From JBBIPA01 sp037443085 (GTDB lineage Bacteria; Chloroflexota; Dehalococcoidia; GIF9; UBA5629), in contig JBBIPA010000080.1 of the NCBI GenBank assembly GCA_037443085.1, forward strand, positions 1 through 5,974: a DNA stretch of 5,974 bases. The letters run 5' to 3'. Of this stretch, positions 1 to 5,072 are shown in pieces. Position 1 is the stretch's first letter. Each line of letters opens with the position of its first letter. The notes under the pieces were generated by a model that was not told the origin of the DNA, searched no databases, and saw only the letters and a program-made list of their open reading frames with translations. The translations under genes were made by a program, and so were the position numbers.

Positions 1-236
1 GCGGACAGGTTGAAGGAATAACCATACATAGTGTAAGATTACCTGGTTTAGTGGCCAGTGAGGAGGTGGTTTTTGGCGGGCAGGGGCAGACGCTAACCCT
101 GCGTCACGACACTATAAACCGTGAGTGTTATATCCCTGGTGTTATTGTAGCGATAAAAGAGGTAGTGAATTTGAAAGGACTGGTGCTCGGTCTGGAAGAA
201 TTGCTGCATCTAGGGGGAGAACATGAAATCGTATAA
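1..236 (+). CDS. dapB: 4-hydroxy-tetrahydrodipicolinate reductase, C-terminal part (5' end outside window)
   Basis: DapB reduces the product of DapA with NAD(P)H to tetrahydrodipicolinate in the cytoplasmic lysine/diaminopimelate pathway. Only about the last 77 residues are present. The open frame runs from base 3 to a TAA at 234-236 with no start needed inside the window. The translated segment includes IHSVRLPGLVASEEVVFGG, then GQTLTLRHD, then a closing PGVIVAIKEVVNLKGLVLGL helix. This is the typical end of the DapB C-terminal substrate-binding/tetramerisation domain. The Rossmann nucleotide-binding half and the catalytic His/Lys motifs lie upstream, out of view. The last codons overlap the start of asd by 14 bp and carry its ribosome binding site, so the two genes are probably translationally coupled. 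Family recognition is strong. A start at the internal GTG near base 51 would give a meaningless stub and is not proposed. Confidence 0.93.
   Translation, partial: GQVEGITIHSVRLPGLVASEEVVFGGQGQTLTLRHDTINRECYIPGVIVAIKEVVNLKGLVLGLEELLHLGGEHEIV
212..220 (+). promoter_or_regulatory. Ribosome binding site of asd inside the end of dapB
   Basis: A purine run, AGGGGGAGA, lies 2 nt upstream of the ATG at 223, with its AGGGGG core 5 nt upstream. It supports that ATG as the asd start and sits within the last dapB codons, which fits coupled translation. Confidence 0.6.
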
Positions 237-1245
237 AGTAGCTATTGTCGGTGCTACTGGCATGGTGGGCCAGGAGTTTATCAAGGTGCTGGAGCAGCGG
301 CGGTTTCCTGCTACCTCTATTCAGCTCTATGCTTCCGACCGCTCCGCGGGCAAAAAGCTGTTCGTGGGGCATCAGGAGATTGAAGTCAAAGAGACCAGCG
401 CTGATTCTTTTCACCATGTTGATATCGCCCTGTTCTCCGCCGGTGCCGAAATCAGCCGTCATTTTTCGCCCATTGCCGCCAAGGCTGGCGCCCTGGTGGT
501 GGATAACAGCGCTGCCTTTAGAATGGACCCGAAAGTTCCTCTGGTGGTCCCCGAGGTGAACGTTGAGGATATAAAATTACATAAGGGCATTATCGCCAAC
601 CCGAACTGCTCCACTATTCAGATGGTGGTGGCGCTGTATCCGCTGCACAGGGTCAACCCCATTAAGCGTATTGTGGTTTCCACCTATCAATCGGTTTCCG
701 GCACTGGCCTGGCAGCCATGGAAGAGCTGACCATGCAGGCGAAGCTGATACTAGAGGGGCAAAACGTGGTACCCCATGTGTATCCGCATCAAATTGCCTT
801 CAATCTGCTGCCGGAAATAGACGTATTTCTGGATAGCGGCTACACCAGGGAAGAGCAGAAGATGCTGGAAGAGACGCGTAAGATTATGCATGCTGAGAAT
901 ATTGCCATCTCAGCTACCTGCGTGAGGGTGCCGGTATTTATTGCGCATAGCGAAGCGGTGAATGTTGAGTTTACCAATCCCATGAGCCCGGATGAAGCCA
1001 GGCGCATTCTGGCTGAGGCGCCAGGTGTCAAAGTGCTGGATGACCCCAATGTGAGCCTGTATCCCCAGCCCTGGCTGGCGGCGGGCACCGATGAGGTCTA
1101 CGTAGGACGTATCAGGACGGATATCTCACATAGCAACAGCCTGGTGATGTGGGTGGTATCGGATAATTTGCGTAAAGGCGCTGCCCTGAATGCGGTTCAG
1201 ATTGCGGAAGAAGCGGTGAAACGAGACTGGGTGAAGGTTCAATAA
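223..1245 (+). CDS. asd: Aspartate-semialdehyde dehydrogenase
   Basis: Asd reduces L-aspartyl-4-phosphate to L-aspartate 4-semialdehyde with NADPH. This is the branch point feeding lysine/diaminopimelate and the threonine/methionine/isoleucine routes. The 340-residue protein has the normal family length. Visible motifs are the N-terminal NADP loop GATGMVGQEF (residues 10-19), SAGAEISR (72-79), DNSAAFRM (94-101) and VPEVN (109-113). The active-site segment NPNCSTIQ has nucleophile Cys129, YQSVSGTG (155-162) has Gln156, and RVPVFIAHSEAV (235-246) has the substrate-binding Arg235 and catalytic His242. No motif is damaged. The start overlaps dapB by 14 bp and dapA follows 15 bp after the stop, so the gene is the middle member of a dapB-asd-dapA operon. 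The length and motifs fit the bacterial-type enzyme rather than the archaeal/fungal branch. Confidence 0.97.
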   Translation: MKSYKVAIVGATGMVGQEFIKVLEQRRFPATSIQLYASDRSAGKKLFVGHQEIEVKETSADSFHHVDIALFSAGAEISRHFSPIAAKAGALVVDNSAAFRMDPKVPLVVPEVNVEDIKLHKGIIANPNCSTIQMVVALYPLHRVNPIKRIVVSTYQSVSGTGLAAMEELTMQAKLILEGQNVVPHVYPHQIAFNLLPEIDVFLDSGYTREEQKMLEETRKIMHAENIAISATCVRVPVFIAHSEAVNVEFTNPMSPDEARRILAEAPGVKVLDDPNVSLYPQPWLAAGTDEVYVGRIRTDISHSNSLVMWVVSDNLRKGAALNAVQIAEEAVKRDWVKVQ

Positions 1246-1249
1246 GTGC

Positions 1250-1253
1250 GGAG
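1250..1253 (+). promoter_or_regulatory. Ribosome binding site deciding the dapA start
   Basis: GGAG at 1250-1253 is 7 nt upstream of the ATG at 1261. This favours that ATG over the in-frame GTG codons at 1246 and 1258. The GTG at 1246 directly follows the asd stop and lies upstream of this site. Confidence 0.6.
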
Positions 1254-1260
1254 AACAGTG

Positions 1261-2154
1261 ATGACAGAATTTGGCCGTTTGCTCACTGCCATGGTGACGC
1301 CGTTTACGGCGGAGGGCAAGGTTGATTACCCGCAGGCAAAGAGCCTGACAACGGCGCTGCTCAAATCGGGCAGTGACGGGTTGGTTGTTTCTGGCACTAC
1401 CGGAGAATGTCCCACGCTTACCCATGAAGAGAAGCTGCGCCTTATCTCTGAGGTTAAGTCGGCCGCAGGCAAAAAGGCCGTGGTTATCGCCGGCACCGGC
1501 AGCTATAGCACCGCCGCTTCTATTGAGCTTACCCGGGAGGTGGAGAAGGTGGGGGCTGATGGCTGCCTGCTAGTGGTGCCGTACTACAGCCGGCCTGCTC
1601 AGGAAGGAATATACCAGCATTTCAAAGCAATAGCTGAGGCTACCAGCTTGCCCTGTATCCTGTACAACGTGCCGTCACGCACGGTGGCTAACCTCAATGC
1701 TGAGACCGTGGTCAGGCTGAGCCAGATAGACAATATCATCGGCATCAAAGAAGCCAGCTCCAATTTCGAGCAGATTGGACGGATTATCACCGGCGCCAGA
1801 GAAGGCTTCCTGGTATACAGCGGCAATGACAGCGATACCCTGCCCTTACTGGCTCTGGGCGGCTACGGGGTAATCAGCGTGGCTTCCCACATCGTGGGCT
1901 TGCAGCTCAGGCAAATGATTGAATGCTTTATCAGTGGCAAGACCAGGGAAGCGGCGAGGCTACATGGTGATTTACTGCCTCTGATGAATGTGCTGTTCGT
2001 GGTGGCCAATCCCATGCCGGTGAAATATGCCCTGAACTATCTGGGCTTTGCTGTGGGACTGCCCCGCTTGCCGCTTACTGCACCTGACGAGAAATCGAAG
2101 GCGCTTATCCGGGAAACCCTGACGCACTACAAGGTTGATTTGCCGATTAAGTAG
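1261..2154 (+). CDS. dapA: 4-hydroxy-tetrahydrodipicolinate synthase
   Basis: DapA condenses pyruvate with aspartate semialdehyde through a Schiff base, the first committed step of diaminopimelate/lysine synthesis. Started at ATG 1261, the protein has 297 residues, close to the usual 290-300. The N-terminus FGRLLTAMVTPF is typical. GTTGE (45-49) supplies the two Thr of the proton relay. VVPYYSRP (105-112) carries the Tyr reached from the neighbouring subunit. ILYNVPSRT (133-141) gives catalytic Tyr135 and the carboxylate-binding Arg140. IGIKEAS (160-166) gives Schiff-base Lys163. All positions line up with the E. coli enzyme at a shift of about +2. The Arg140/Tyr135 context argues for genuine DapA rather than an N-acetylneuraminate lyase or another aldolase of the superfamily, as does the position directly after asd. 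A longer form from GTG 1246 would add five residues and has no ribosome site. Confidence 0.96.
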   Translation: MTEFGRLLTAMVTPFTAEGKVDYPQAKSLTTALLKSGSDGLVVSGTTGECPTLTHEEKLRLISEVKSAAGKKAVVIAGTGSYSTAASIELTREVEKVGADGCLLVVPYYSRPAQEGIYQHFKAIAEATSLPCILYNVPSRTVANLNAETVVRLSQIDNIIGIKEASSNFEQIGRIITGAREGFLVYSGNDSDTLPLLALGGYGVISVASHIVGLQLRQMIECFISGKTREAARLHGDLLPLMNVLFVVANPMPVKYALNYLGFAVGLPRLPLTAPDEKSKALIRETLTHYKVDLPIK

Positions 2155-2242
2155 GGGAAAAAGCCTGACCTCTCTATCCCATCCTGTGGTTTAGGTGTCA
2201 TTGCTTGTTTTTGCGGTGTATTCTGGCTTGAATAGAGTCGGC
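2155..2242. other. Convergent intergenic gap between dapA and the PIN gene
   Basis: These 88 bases separate the plus-strand dap operon from the minus-strand accessory genes. I see no open frame and no GC-rich hairpin followed by a T run on either strand, so transcription termination here is not explained. The only structure is a short inverted repeat at its right edge (GAGTC at 2235-2239 and GACTC at 2246-2250). Confidence 0.5.
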
Positions 2243-2255
2243 TTAGACTCGAGTC
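2235..2255. repeat. Short inverted repeats at the end of the PIN gene
   Basis: GAGTC (2235-2239) pairs with GACTC (2246-2250) around a six-base loop. GACTCGAGTC (2246-2255) is itself a perfect 10-base palindrome. They overlap the PIN stop codon. No U-rich tract follows on either strand, so this is at most a weak terminator or protein-binding site, and it could be chance. Confidence 0.3.
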
Positions 2256-2698
2256 ATCAGTCCGTCTTGAACCGCCATATTTAACAGGTCGCCTGTGCCC
2301 AAAATGGAGACATATGGGTACATAGTCCGGCAGGAATCTATGGCAATTCCGTCATCGGTTGCTATGTCAAAGCCTCTACGAGAAGCAATCGCAATGGATG
2401 CCGATTCGCCCCGTCCCAGCTTGTTCTGCAGTAACAGCTTGGCATATGTCGCTATTTCCTCTTCCGAAGAGTCGTCAATTGAGATTAACATCAGATTTTC
2501 GCAGGCTATAAGATATTCGATGAGCAATACCAGGTCTTTTCCTTTAGCTGGCCACTTTCCAGCCTCATCGATAACCTGCTGGGTGATACAAAAGCTGCGT
2601 TTGGGCCAGATTTCCAGCGCTCGGCGCAATGCTCCGGCGGAATATAATCTGGAGATTACGTCATTGTCGATGATAATTGGTTTGGTGACAGGCGACAT
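2243..2698 (-). CDS. PIN-domain protein, probable toxin-type ribonuclease
   Basis: The 151-residue protein looks like a single PIN domain, a Mg2+-dependent RNase fold common in toxins of type II toxin-antitoxin systems. The acidic residues expected for the active site are visible. They are IIIDNDVIS with Asp11/Asp13 on the first strand, VIDEAGKW with Glu45, GRGESASIAIA (95-105) with Glu98, and DIATDD (111-116) with Asp115/Asp116. The GRGE-S...DIATDD arrangement recalls DUF3368-like PIN proteins, though the exact subfamily is not certain. The ATG directly abuts the TAG of the upstream ImmA/IrrE gene with no spacer. A Shine-Dalgarno-like AGGAAGG lies about 10 nt upstream, inside that gene, so translation is probably coupled. 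The pairing suggests a toxin with its antitoxin upstream. No truncation or missing acidic residue is seen. The RNase activity and RNA target are inference from the fold. Confidence 0.75.
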   Translation of the reverse strand: MSPVTKPIIIDNDVISRLYSAGALRRALEIWPKRSFCITQQVIDEAGKWPAKGKDLVLLIEYLIACENLMLISIDDSSEEEIATYAKLLLQNKLGRGESASIAIASRRGFDIATDDGIAIDSCRTMYPYVSILGTGDLLNMAVQDGLMTRV

Positions 2699-3274
2699 CT
2701 AGACATCGCCTTCCTGACTTTCCTGGTCGAATTCCTCCCTGAGCTCGTAGTAGTTTCTACAGAGGAGTTCGGCCAGTCTTTCAAAAGAGATAAGTTTTGT
2801 CTTATATGCCTGGTAAGCTAGGTACTTGTAATGGCGTGGTAGCATATCGGGCGAGTCGTTTTCTACCTGATAGCCGAGTAATCGAGCCGTCGGTGATGAT
2901 GGCAGTTGCTGGCATAAAAGGTCGTTCCAAAGGGTGGGTGACAGCTTCCGCAGGGACACCAGCCTCCAGCCTATGGTCTCAAAGCTGACACCGAAATATA
3001 TTGCCAGATGAAGGAGCACCTCAGCGGTTACCGACCTTTTTGGAGATACCAGTTGACTTAACATTTCATTGACAGTACGTCCTGGCATCAAGAAAGCGGA
3101 GGCAAAGGCATTAGCAAAACGTTCCTGGGGATTTTTGGTTTCAAAGGCAGGTAGAGTATCAACACGGGCTAGCTGGTCACGGTGAGCAATGCAATGGGCG
3201 TACTCATGCGCTATAGTGAACGTGCGCCTGCGCTGAGGTTTTTGCGAGTTGATTAAAAAACAAGCTCTGTTCAC
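2699..3274 (-). CDS. ImmA/IrrE-type zinc peptidase domain, remnant of an Xre-ImmA (COG2856) protein
   Basis: The frame encodes a COG2856 ImmA/IrrE domain. FTIAHEYAHCIAH contains the zinc motif HExxH (His23, Glu24, His27 counted from GTG 3274). ERFANAFASAFLMPG (51-65) supplies the likely third ligand Glu51. The helical tail has the family-like SFETIGWRLVSL (98-109). Family members often carry an N-terminal Xre helix-turn-helix plus a linker and reach roughly 350-400 residues. Here only 191 residues remain, beginning just before RACFLINS, and the HTH start lies immediately upstream in a different frame. The GTG at 3274 has no convincing ribosome site, and an in-frame TAA stands a few codons before it. 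I infer an internal out-of-frame deletion. The product may not be made, or may be a bare peptidase-like domain. Its stop abuts the PIN gene start, matching antitoxin-toxin order. The alternative is a naturally short ImmA protein. Confidence 0.7.
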   Translation of the reverse strand: MNRACFLINSQKPQRRRTFTIAHEYAHCIAHRDQLARVDTLPAFETKNPQERFANAFASAFLMPGRTVNEMLSQLVSPKRSVTAEVLLHLAIYFGVSFETIGWRLVSLRKLSPTLWNDLLCQQLPSSPTARLLGYQVENDSPDMLPRHYKYLAYQAYKTKLISFERLAELLCRNYYELREEFDQESQEGDV

Positions 3275-3368
3275 CTGCTTGCTTTAAGGTGAGACCTATG
3301 GTTGTCCTGGCAAATCTGAGGGAATCTCCAACTACAGCAGGAGACGGTGCTGATATGGCATCGGTCAT
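3204..3368 (-). pseudogene. Truncated Xre-family helix-turn-helix N-terminus (5' piece of the broken Xre-ImmA gene)
   Basis: From ATG 3368 the frame reads 54 codons. The first part, through VGDSLRFARTTIGLTLKQAGE, is the opening of an Xre HTH: helix 1 and the beginning of helix 2. The recognition helix and the rest of the domain never appear. After about codon 33 the frame enters the DNA of the ImmA/IrrE gene in a wrong frame and stops at 3204-3206. GAGGT at 3373-3377, four bases upstream of the ATG, is a good ribosome site, so this was the authentic gene start. The fusion point lies near 3270-3290, where the HTH frame meets the start of the ImmA frame. By comparison with full-length relatives I estimate that more than 100 codons are missing. 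The 54-residue product should not bind DNA as Xre proteins do. Confidence 0.6.
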
Positions 3369-3372
3369 ATCT

Positions 3373-3377
3373 ACCTC
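3373..3377 (-). promoter_or_regulatory. Ribosome binding site of the Xre-ImmA gene
   Basis: On the minus strand this reads GAGGT, four bases before the ATG at 3368, matching the right part of the consensus GGAGGTGAT. It favours ATG 3368 over the upstream in-frame TTG at 3395. Confidence 0.55.
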
Positions 3378-3404
3378 AGTTAATTTGGACAGCAATGAAT
3401 ATAA

Positions 3405-3433
3405 ATATTATTATATAAAATTTCGGAGGTCAA
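3405..3433 (-). promoter_or_regulatory. Putative sigma70-type promoter of the Xre-ImmA/PIN pair
   Basis: On the minus strand TTGACC (3428-3433) and TAATAT (3405-3410) stand 17 bases apart, within a strongly AT-rich tract (3399-3422). A start about 7 bases beyond the -10 box would give a leader of about 30 nt before ATG 3368, with the GAGGT ribosome site inside it. The -35 matches the consensus in five of six positions and the -10 in four of six. Prediction by eye only. Confidence 0.45.
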
Positions 3434-3468
3434 TAGGGTAATGACGCTAAATAGTATACGCTCAATAG
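3430..3468. repeat. Spaced direct repeats TCAATAG, possible operator half sites
   Basis: TCAATAG occurs at 3430-3436 and 3462-3468, with starts 32 bases apart, close to three helical turns. The first copy overlaps the putative -35 box of the Xre-ImmA promoter. Autoregulation by Xre-type antitoxins is common, so these could be operator elements. Two seven-base copies may also arise by chance. Confidence 0.25.
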
Positions 3469-3532
3469 AAGTTGTCCCTACCCACATTTTGCAGGAAACT
3501 ATGGATTGGAGTTTTTCTAGTATTTAGTTGCG
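3434..3532. other. AT-rich intergenic region upstream of the Xre-ImmA promoter
   Basis: No gene is seen in this stretch. It lies between the small ORF ending at 3533 and the promoter of the Xre-ImmA remnant. It holds one TCAATAG copy and an imperfect inverted pair (CTAAATAGTA at 3447-3456 against TAGTATTTAG at 3518-3527, nine of ten bases pairing). No terminator is evident. Confidence 0.35.
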
Positions 3533-3724
3533 CTAATTGTTGTTCAATTTTGTGCCTTTGATTCCTTTTTCTAACTCTACATCGGTTGGGTCAACGTTGA
3601 AGCTTATCCTGGCGAATTCGATGAATAGTTGGCGAAGGTGGTCGTGAGAGGCTCCTCTGTTTTTTGCTTCTCTGATATGGGAGAGATAATCTTTAAAGTG
3701 GGATTCGAAAGGCAGCAAACTCAT
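3533..3724 (-). CDS. Small ORF resembling the N-terminus of an Eco57I-like/N6-adenine DNA methyltransferase; probable fragment
   Basis: The 63-residue frame starts at ATG 3724 and ends with TAG at 3533. The segment from HLRQLFIEFARISFNV to DPTDVELEKGIKG resembles the extreme N-terminus of large Type IIG/Eco57I-like restriction-methyltransferase proteins. There a similar segment is followed by an Arg-Gly-Arg-Ile-Asp-Ala-type motif and the nuclease/methyltransferase domains. Here it ends abruptly in LNNN, and none of the three minus-strand frames downstream resumes a methyltransferase. I therefore read it as a 5' scrap left by a deletion. The match is from memory of family patterns and is not certain; it could be an unrelated small hypothetical protein. 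No well-placed ribosome site is seen, since the purine run AGGGG lies only one base from the ATG. Nearby GC is low (38% over 3541-3600). Confidence 0.4.
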   Translation of the reverse strand: MSLLPFESHFKDYLSHIREAKNRGASHDHLRQLFIEFARISFNVDPTDVELEKGIKGTKLNNN

Positions 3725-3833
3725 GCCCCTGCGTGTACTGCAGGTTTATGATACATGAGCTGACTGAATTAGGCAATCACTGTAGACATCGGTTGATAGA
3801 TTATTTCCTTATAGATAGAAGGAGTTTAATTAC
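3725..3833. other. Intergenic region between the small ORF and the alcohol dehydrogenase gene
   Basis: This 109-base AT-rich gap follows the alcohol dehydrogenase stop on the minus strand. A small hairpin (CCTGC at 3728-3732 with GCAGG at 3740-3744, seven-base loop) sits right before the ATG of the small ORF. It lacks a T run, so it does not look like an intrinsic terminator. No clear promoter is visible. Confidence 0.35.
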
Positions 3834-5036
3834 CTAATCCAGTTCCCAGCCCTTCAACGTTGCCTCGCAGATATGGGCGATGTCCTCGTCGGTGACTTTG
3901 CGGAGGTTATTGTCGAAGAAGGGCGGGCTGAACCTTCTCGCCTCTTTGACCACCTCGGGAATTTGCTTGGGGGTGAGGTTTGCCTGGTCAAACTTCCTGG
4001 GGAAATCCAAATCGGCAAGCAGTTGTTTCACCTGTCGCAGGAACAGCCTGGCCAGCCCGGCGGTGGTTTTATTATGCAGCAGCTCGCCGAGCATGACCGC
4101 CATTCTGGCGAACTTGTCCTCACAGACCGGCAAGTTGAACTCCATGATAGGCGGGAGCAGCACGCCGCATTTGTAGCCGTGCGGCCCTTTCAAGTTGAAG
4201 CAGACCCCGCCGATAACGTGCAGAGCGCCCAGTCCAGCGTTTTCACCGGCAACCATGGCCAGCGTGCAGCCCAGTTGCTGATTCAGTTTGGCTTCCATGT
4301 TATCGCTGAAAACCGCTTCTCTCAGGTTAGTCATGACGAGCTTGATTGCCTCGTAAGCCAGGGCATCGGTTAGTAGAGTGCTGCGGTTGCTCCACAGCGC
4401 TTCTACGGCATGGCTGAGGGCATCTATGCCGGCAAAGGCCATGGGCCAGCGGGGGCAGGTGGTTAACAGCAGCGGGTCTAATATGGAAACATGAGGCGGC
4501 ACCAGCTCGCCGCCGATGCCAAAATGTCTTTGATATTCATAGTCCAGCACCGGGAAGCCGGGCGATACATCGGAACCGGAGCCAGCCGTGGTGGGGAGAC
4601 AGATGATGGGCAGCGGCGGTACCTTAGCTTTATTCCAGCCCTCCAGCTCGCGGACGGTTTTTACCTTGTTGGTCACTTCCAGAGCCGCCCCCTTGCCAGC
4701 GCAGATGGGGCTGCCGCCGCCGACGACGACAATGCCGTTGCAACCCGTTTTCTTTATCAGCAGGGCTATTTTATGGATGACGTTGACATCGGCATCCTCT
4801 TCCACTTCATCAAAGACCTGATAGGATATCTTGCTTTTAGACAGGGATTTCTGCACGGCTTCCAGGAGCCCGGCCTTGCGGACACCGCGGTCGGTGATAA
4901 TCATGGCTTTAGCGATGCCCAGTTTGGTGGCTTCGCTGCCGGTCAGCTCGGTGCTACCGATGCCATGATATACCATGGTTTTGAAGATAAACTGGACTGG
5001 TTGCTGGGTGGTGGCTCTGATGTTTGCTGAACTCAT
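3834..5036 (-). CDS. Iron-containing (type III) alcohol dehydrogenase
   Basis: This 400-residue cytoplasmic NAD(P)-dependent oxidoreductase interconverts an alcohol and an aldehyde or ketone; the substrate cannot be read from sequence. The N-terminal domain has a nucleotide-binding VVVGGGSP loop (103-110) and LPTTAGSGSDVSP (147-159). The C-terminal helical domain keeps the four metal ligands: Asp205 and His209 in GIDALSHAVEA, His273 in LGALHVIGG and His286 in GPHGYKCGVLLP. The loop reads GGGSPICAGK, with Cys112 where most relatives have Asp (GGGSxxDxAK); this may mark a subfamily. Length is normal (about 380-400). The start at ATG 5036 is supported by AGGAG six bases upstream. The gene lies 36 bp after the hydroxyacyl-CoA dehydrogenase on the same strand, so an operon handling a hydroxyacyl or alcohol intermediate is likely. 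Alternatives are a butanol dehydrogenase-like or hydroxyacid-oxoacid transhydrogenase-like enzyme. Confidence 0.92.
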   Translation of the reverse strand: MSSANIRATTQQPVQFIFKTMVYHGIGSTELTGSEATKLGIAKAMIITDRGVRKAGLLEAVQKSLSKSKISYQVFDEVEEDADVNVIHKIALLIKKTGCNGIVVVGGGSPICAGKGAALEVTNKVKTVRELEGWNKAKVPPLPIICLPTTAGSGSDVSPGFPVLDYEYQRHFGIGGELVPPHVSILDPLLLTTCPRWPMAFAGIDALSHAVEALWSNRSTLLTDALAYEAIKLVMTNLREAVFSDNMEAKLNQQLGCTLAMVAGENAGLGALHVIGGVCFNLKGPHGYKCGVLLPPIMEFNLPVCEDKFARMAVMLGELLHNKTTAGLARLFLRQVKQLLADLDFPRKFDQANLTPKQIPEVVKEARRFSPPFFDNNLRKVTDEDIAHICEATLKGWELD

Positions 5037-5042
5037 GGCATT

Positions 5043-5047
5043 CTCCT
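5043..5047 (-). promoter_or_regulatory. Ribosome binding site of the alcohol dehydrogenase gene
   Basis: The minus strand reads AGGAG here, six bases before the ATG at 5036. It lies in the 36-base gap after the upstream dehydrogenase stop and supports separate translation within one transcript. Confidence 0.6.
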
Positions 5048-5072
5048 GTGTTTATTTTCGTAGACTGGTGGC

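Noticed and set aside
142..462. Minus-strand open frame across dapB and asd
   Set aside because: It is antisense to conserved Asd and DapB coding sequence and has no recognisable motif.
1246..1260. Longer dapA start at GTG 1246 directly after the asd stop, or at GTG 1258
   Set aside because: The GGAG site at 1250-1253 is positioned for ATG 1261. The added residues do not match the family N-terminus, which normally begins just before FGRLLTAMVTPF.
2295..2702. 135-codon open frame on the plus strand across the PIN gene
   Set aside because: The minus-strand product shows the ordered acidic PIN residues, while the plus-strand product shows nothing recognisable. One real gene here is enough.
3369..3395. 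Upstream in-frame start (TTG 3395) for the Xre fragment
   Set aside because: ATG 3368 has a GAGGT site four bases upstream, and the putative promoter would start transcription almost on top of the TTG.
3447..3527. Imperfect inverted repeat (CTAAATAGTA with TAGTATTTAG) as transposon ends
   Set aside because: The arms are only 10 bases, imperfect, 61 bases apart and in AT-rich DNA. There is no transposase or target-site duplication.
3728..3744. CCTGC/GCAGG hairpin as an intrinsic terminator of the alcohol dehydrogenase operon
   Set aside because: The stem is only five base pairs and no T run follows on the minus strand. It sits at the start of the small ORF rather than right after the operon.
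3873..4373. 166-codon open frame on the plus strand, opposite the C-terminal half of the alcohol dehydrogenase gene
   Set aside because: It has no recognisable domain or good ribosome site and overlaps fully with conserved coding sequence on the other strand.
4491..5030. 179-codon open frame on the plus strand, opposite the alcohol dehydrogenase gene
   Set aside because: It is antisense to a well-recognised gene with intact family motifs. Its translation shows no known motif, and the GC-rich opposite strand easily gives such open frames.
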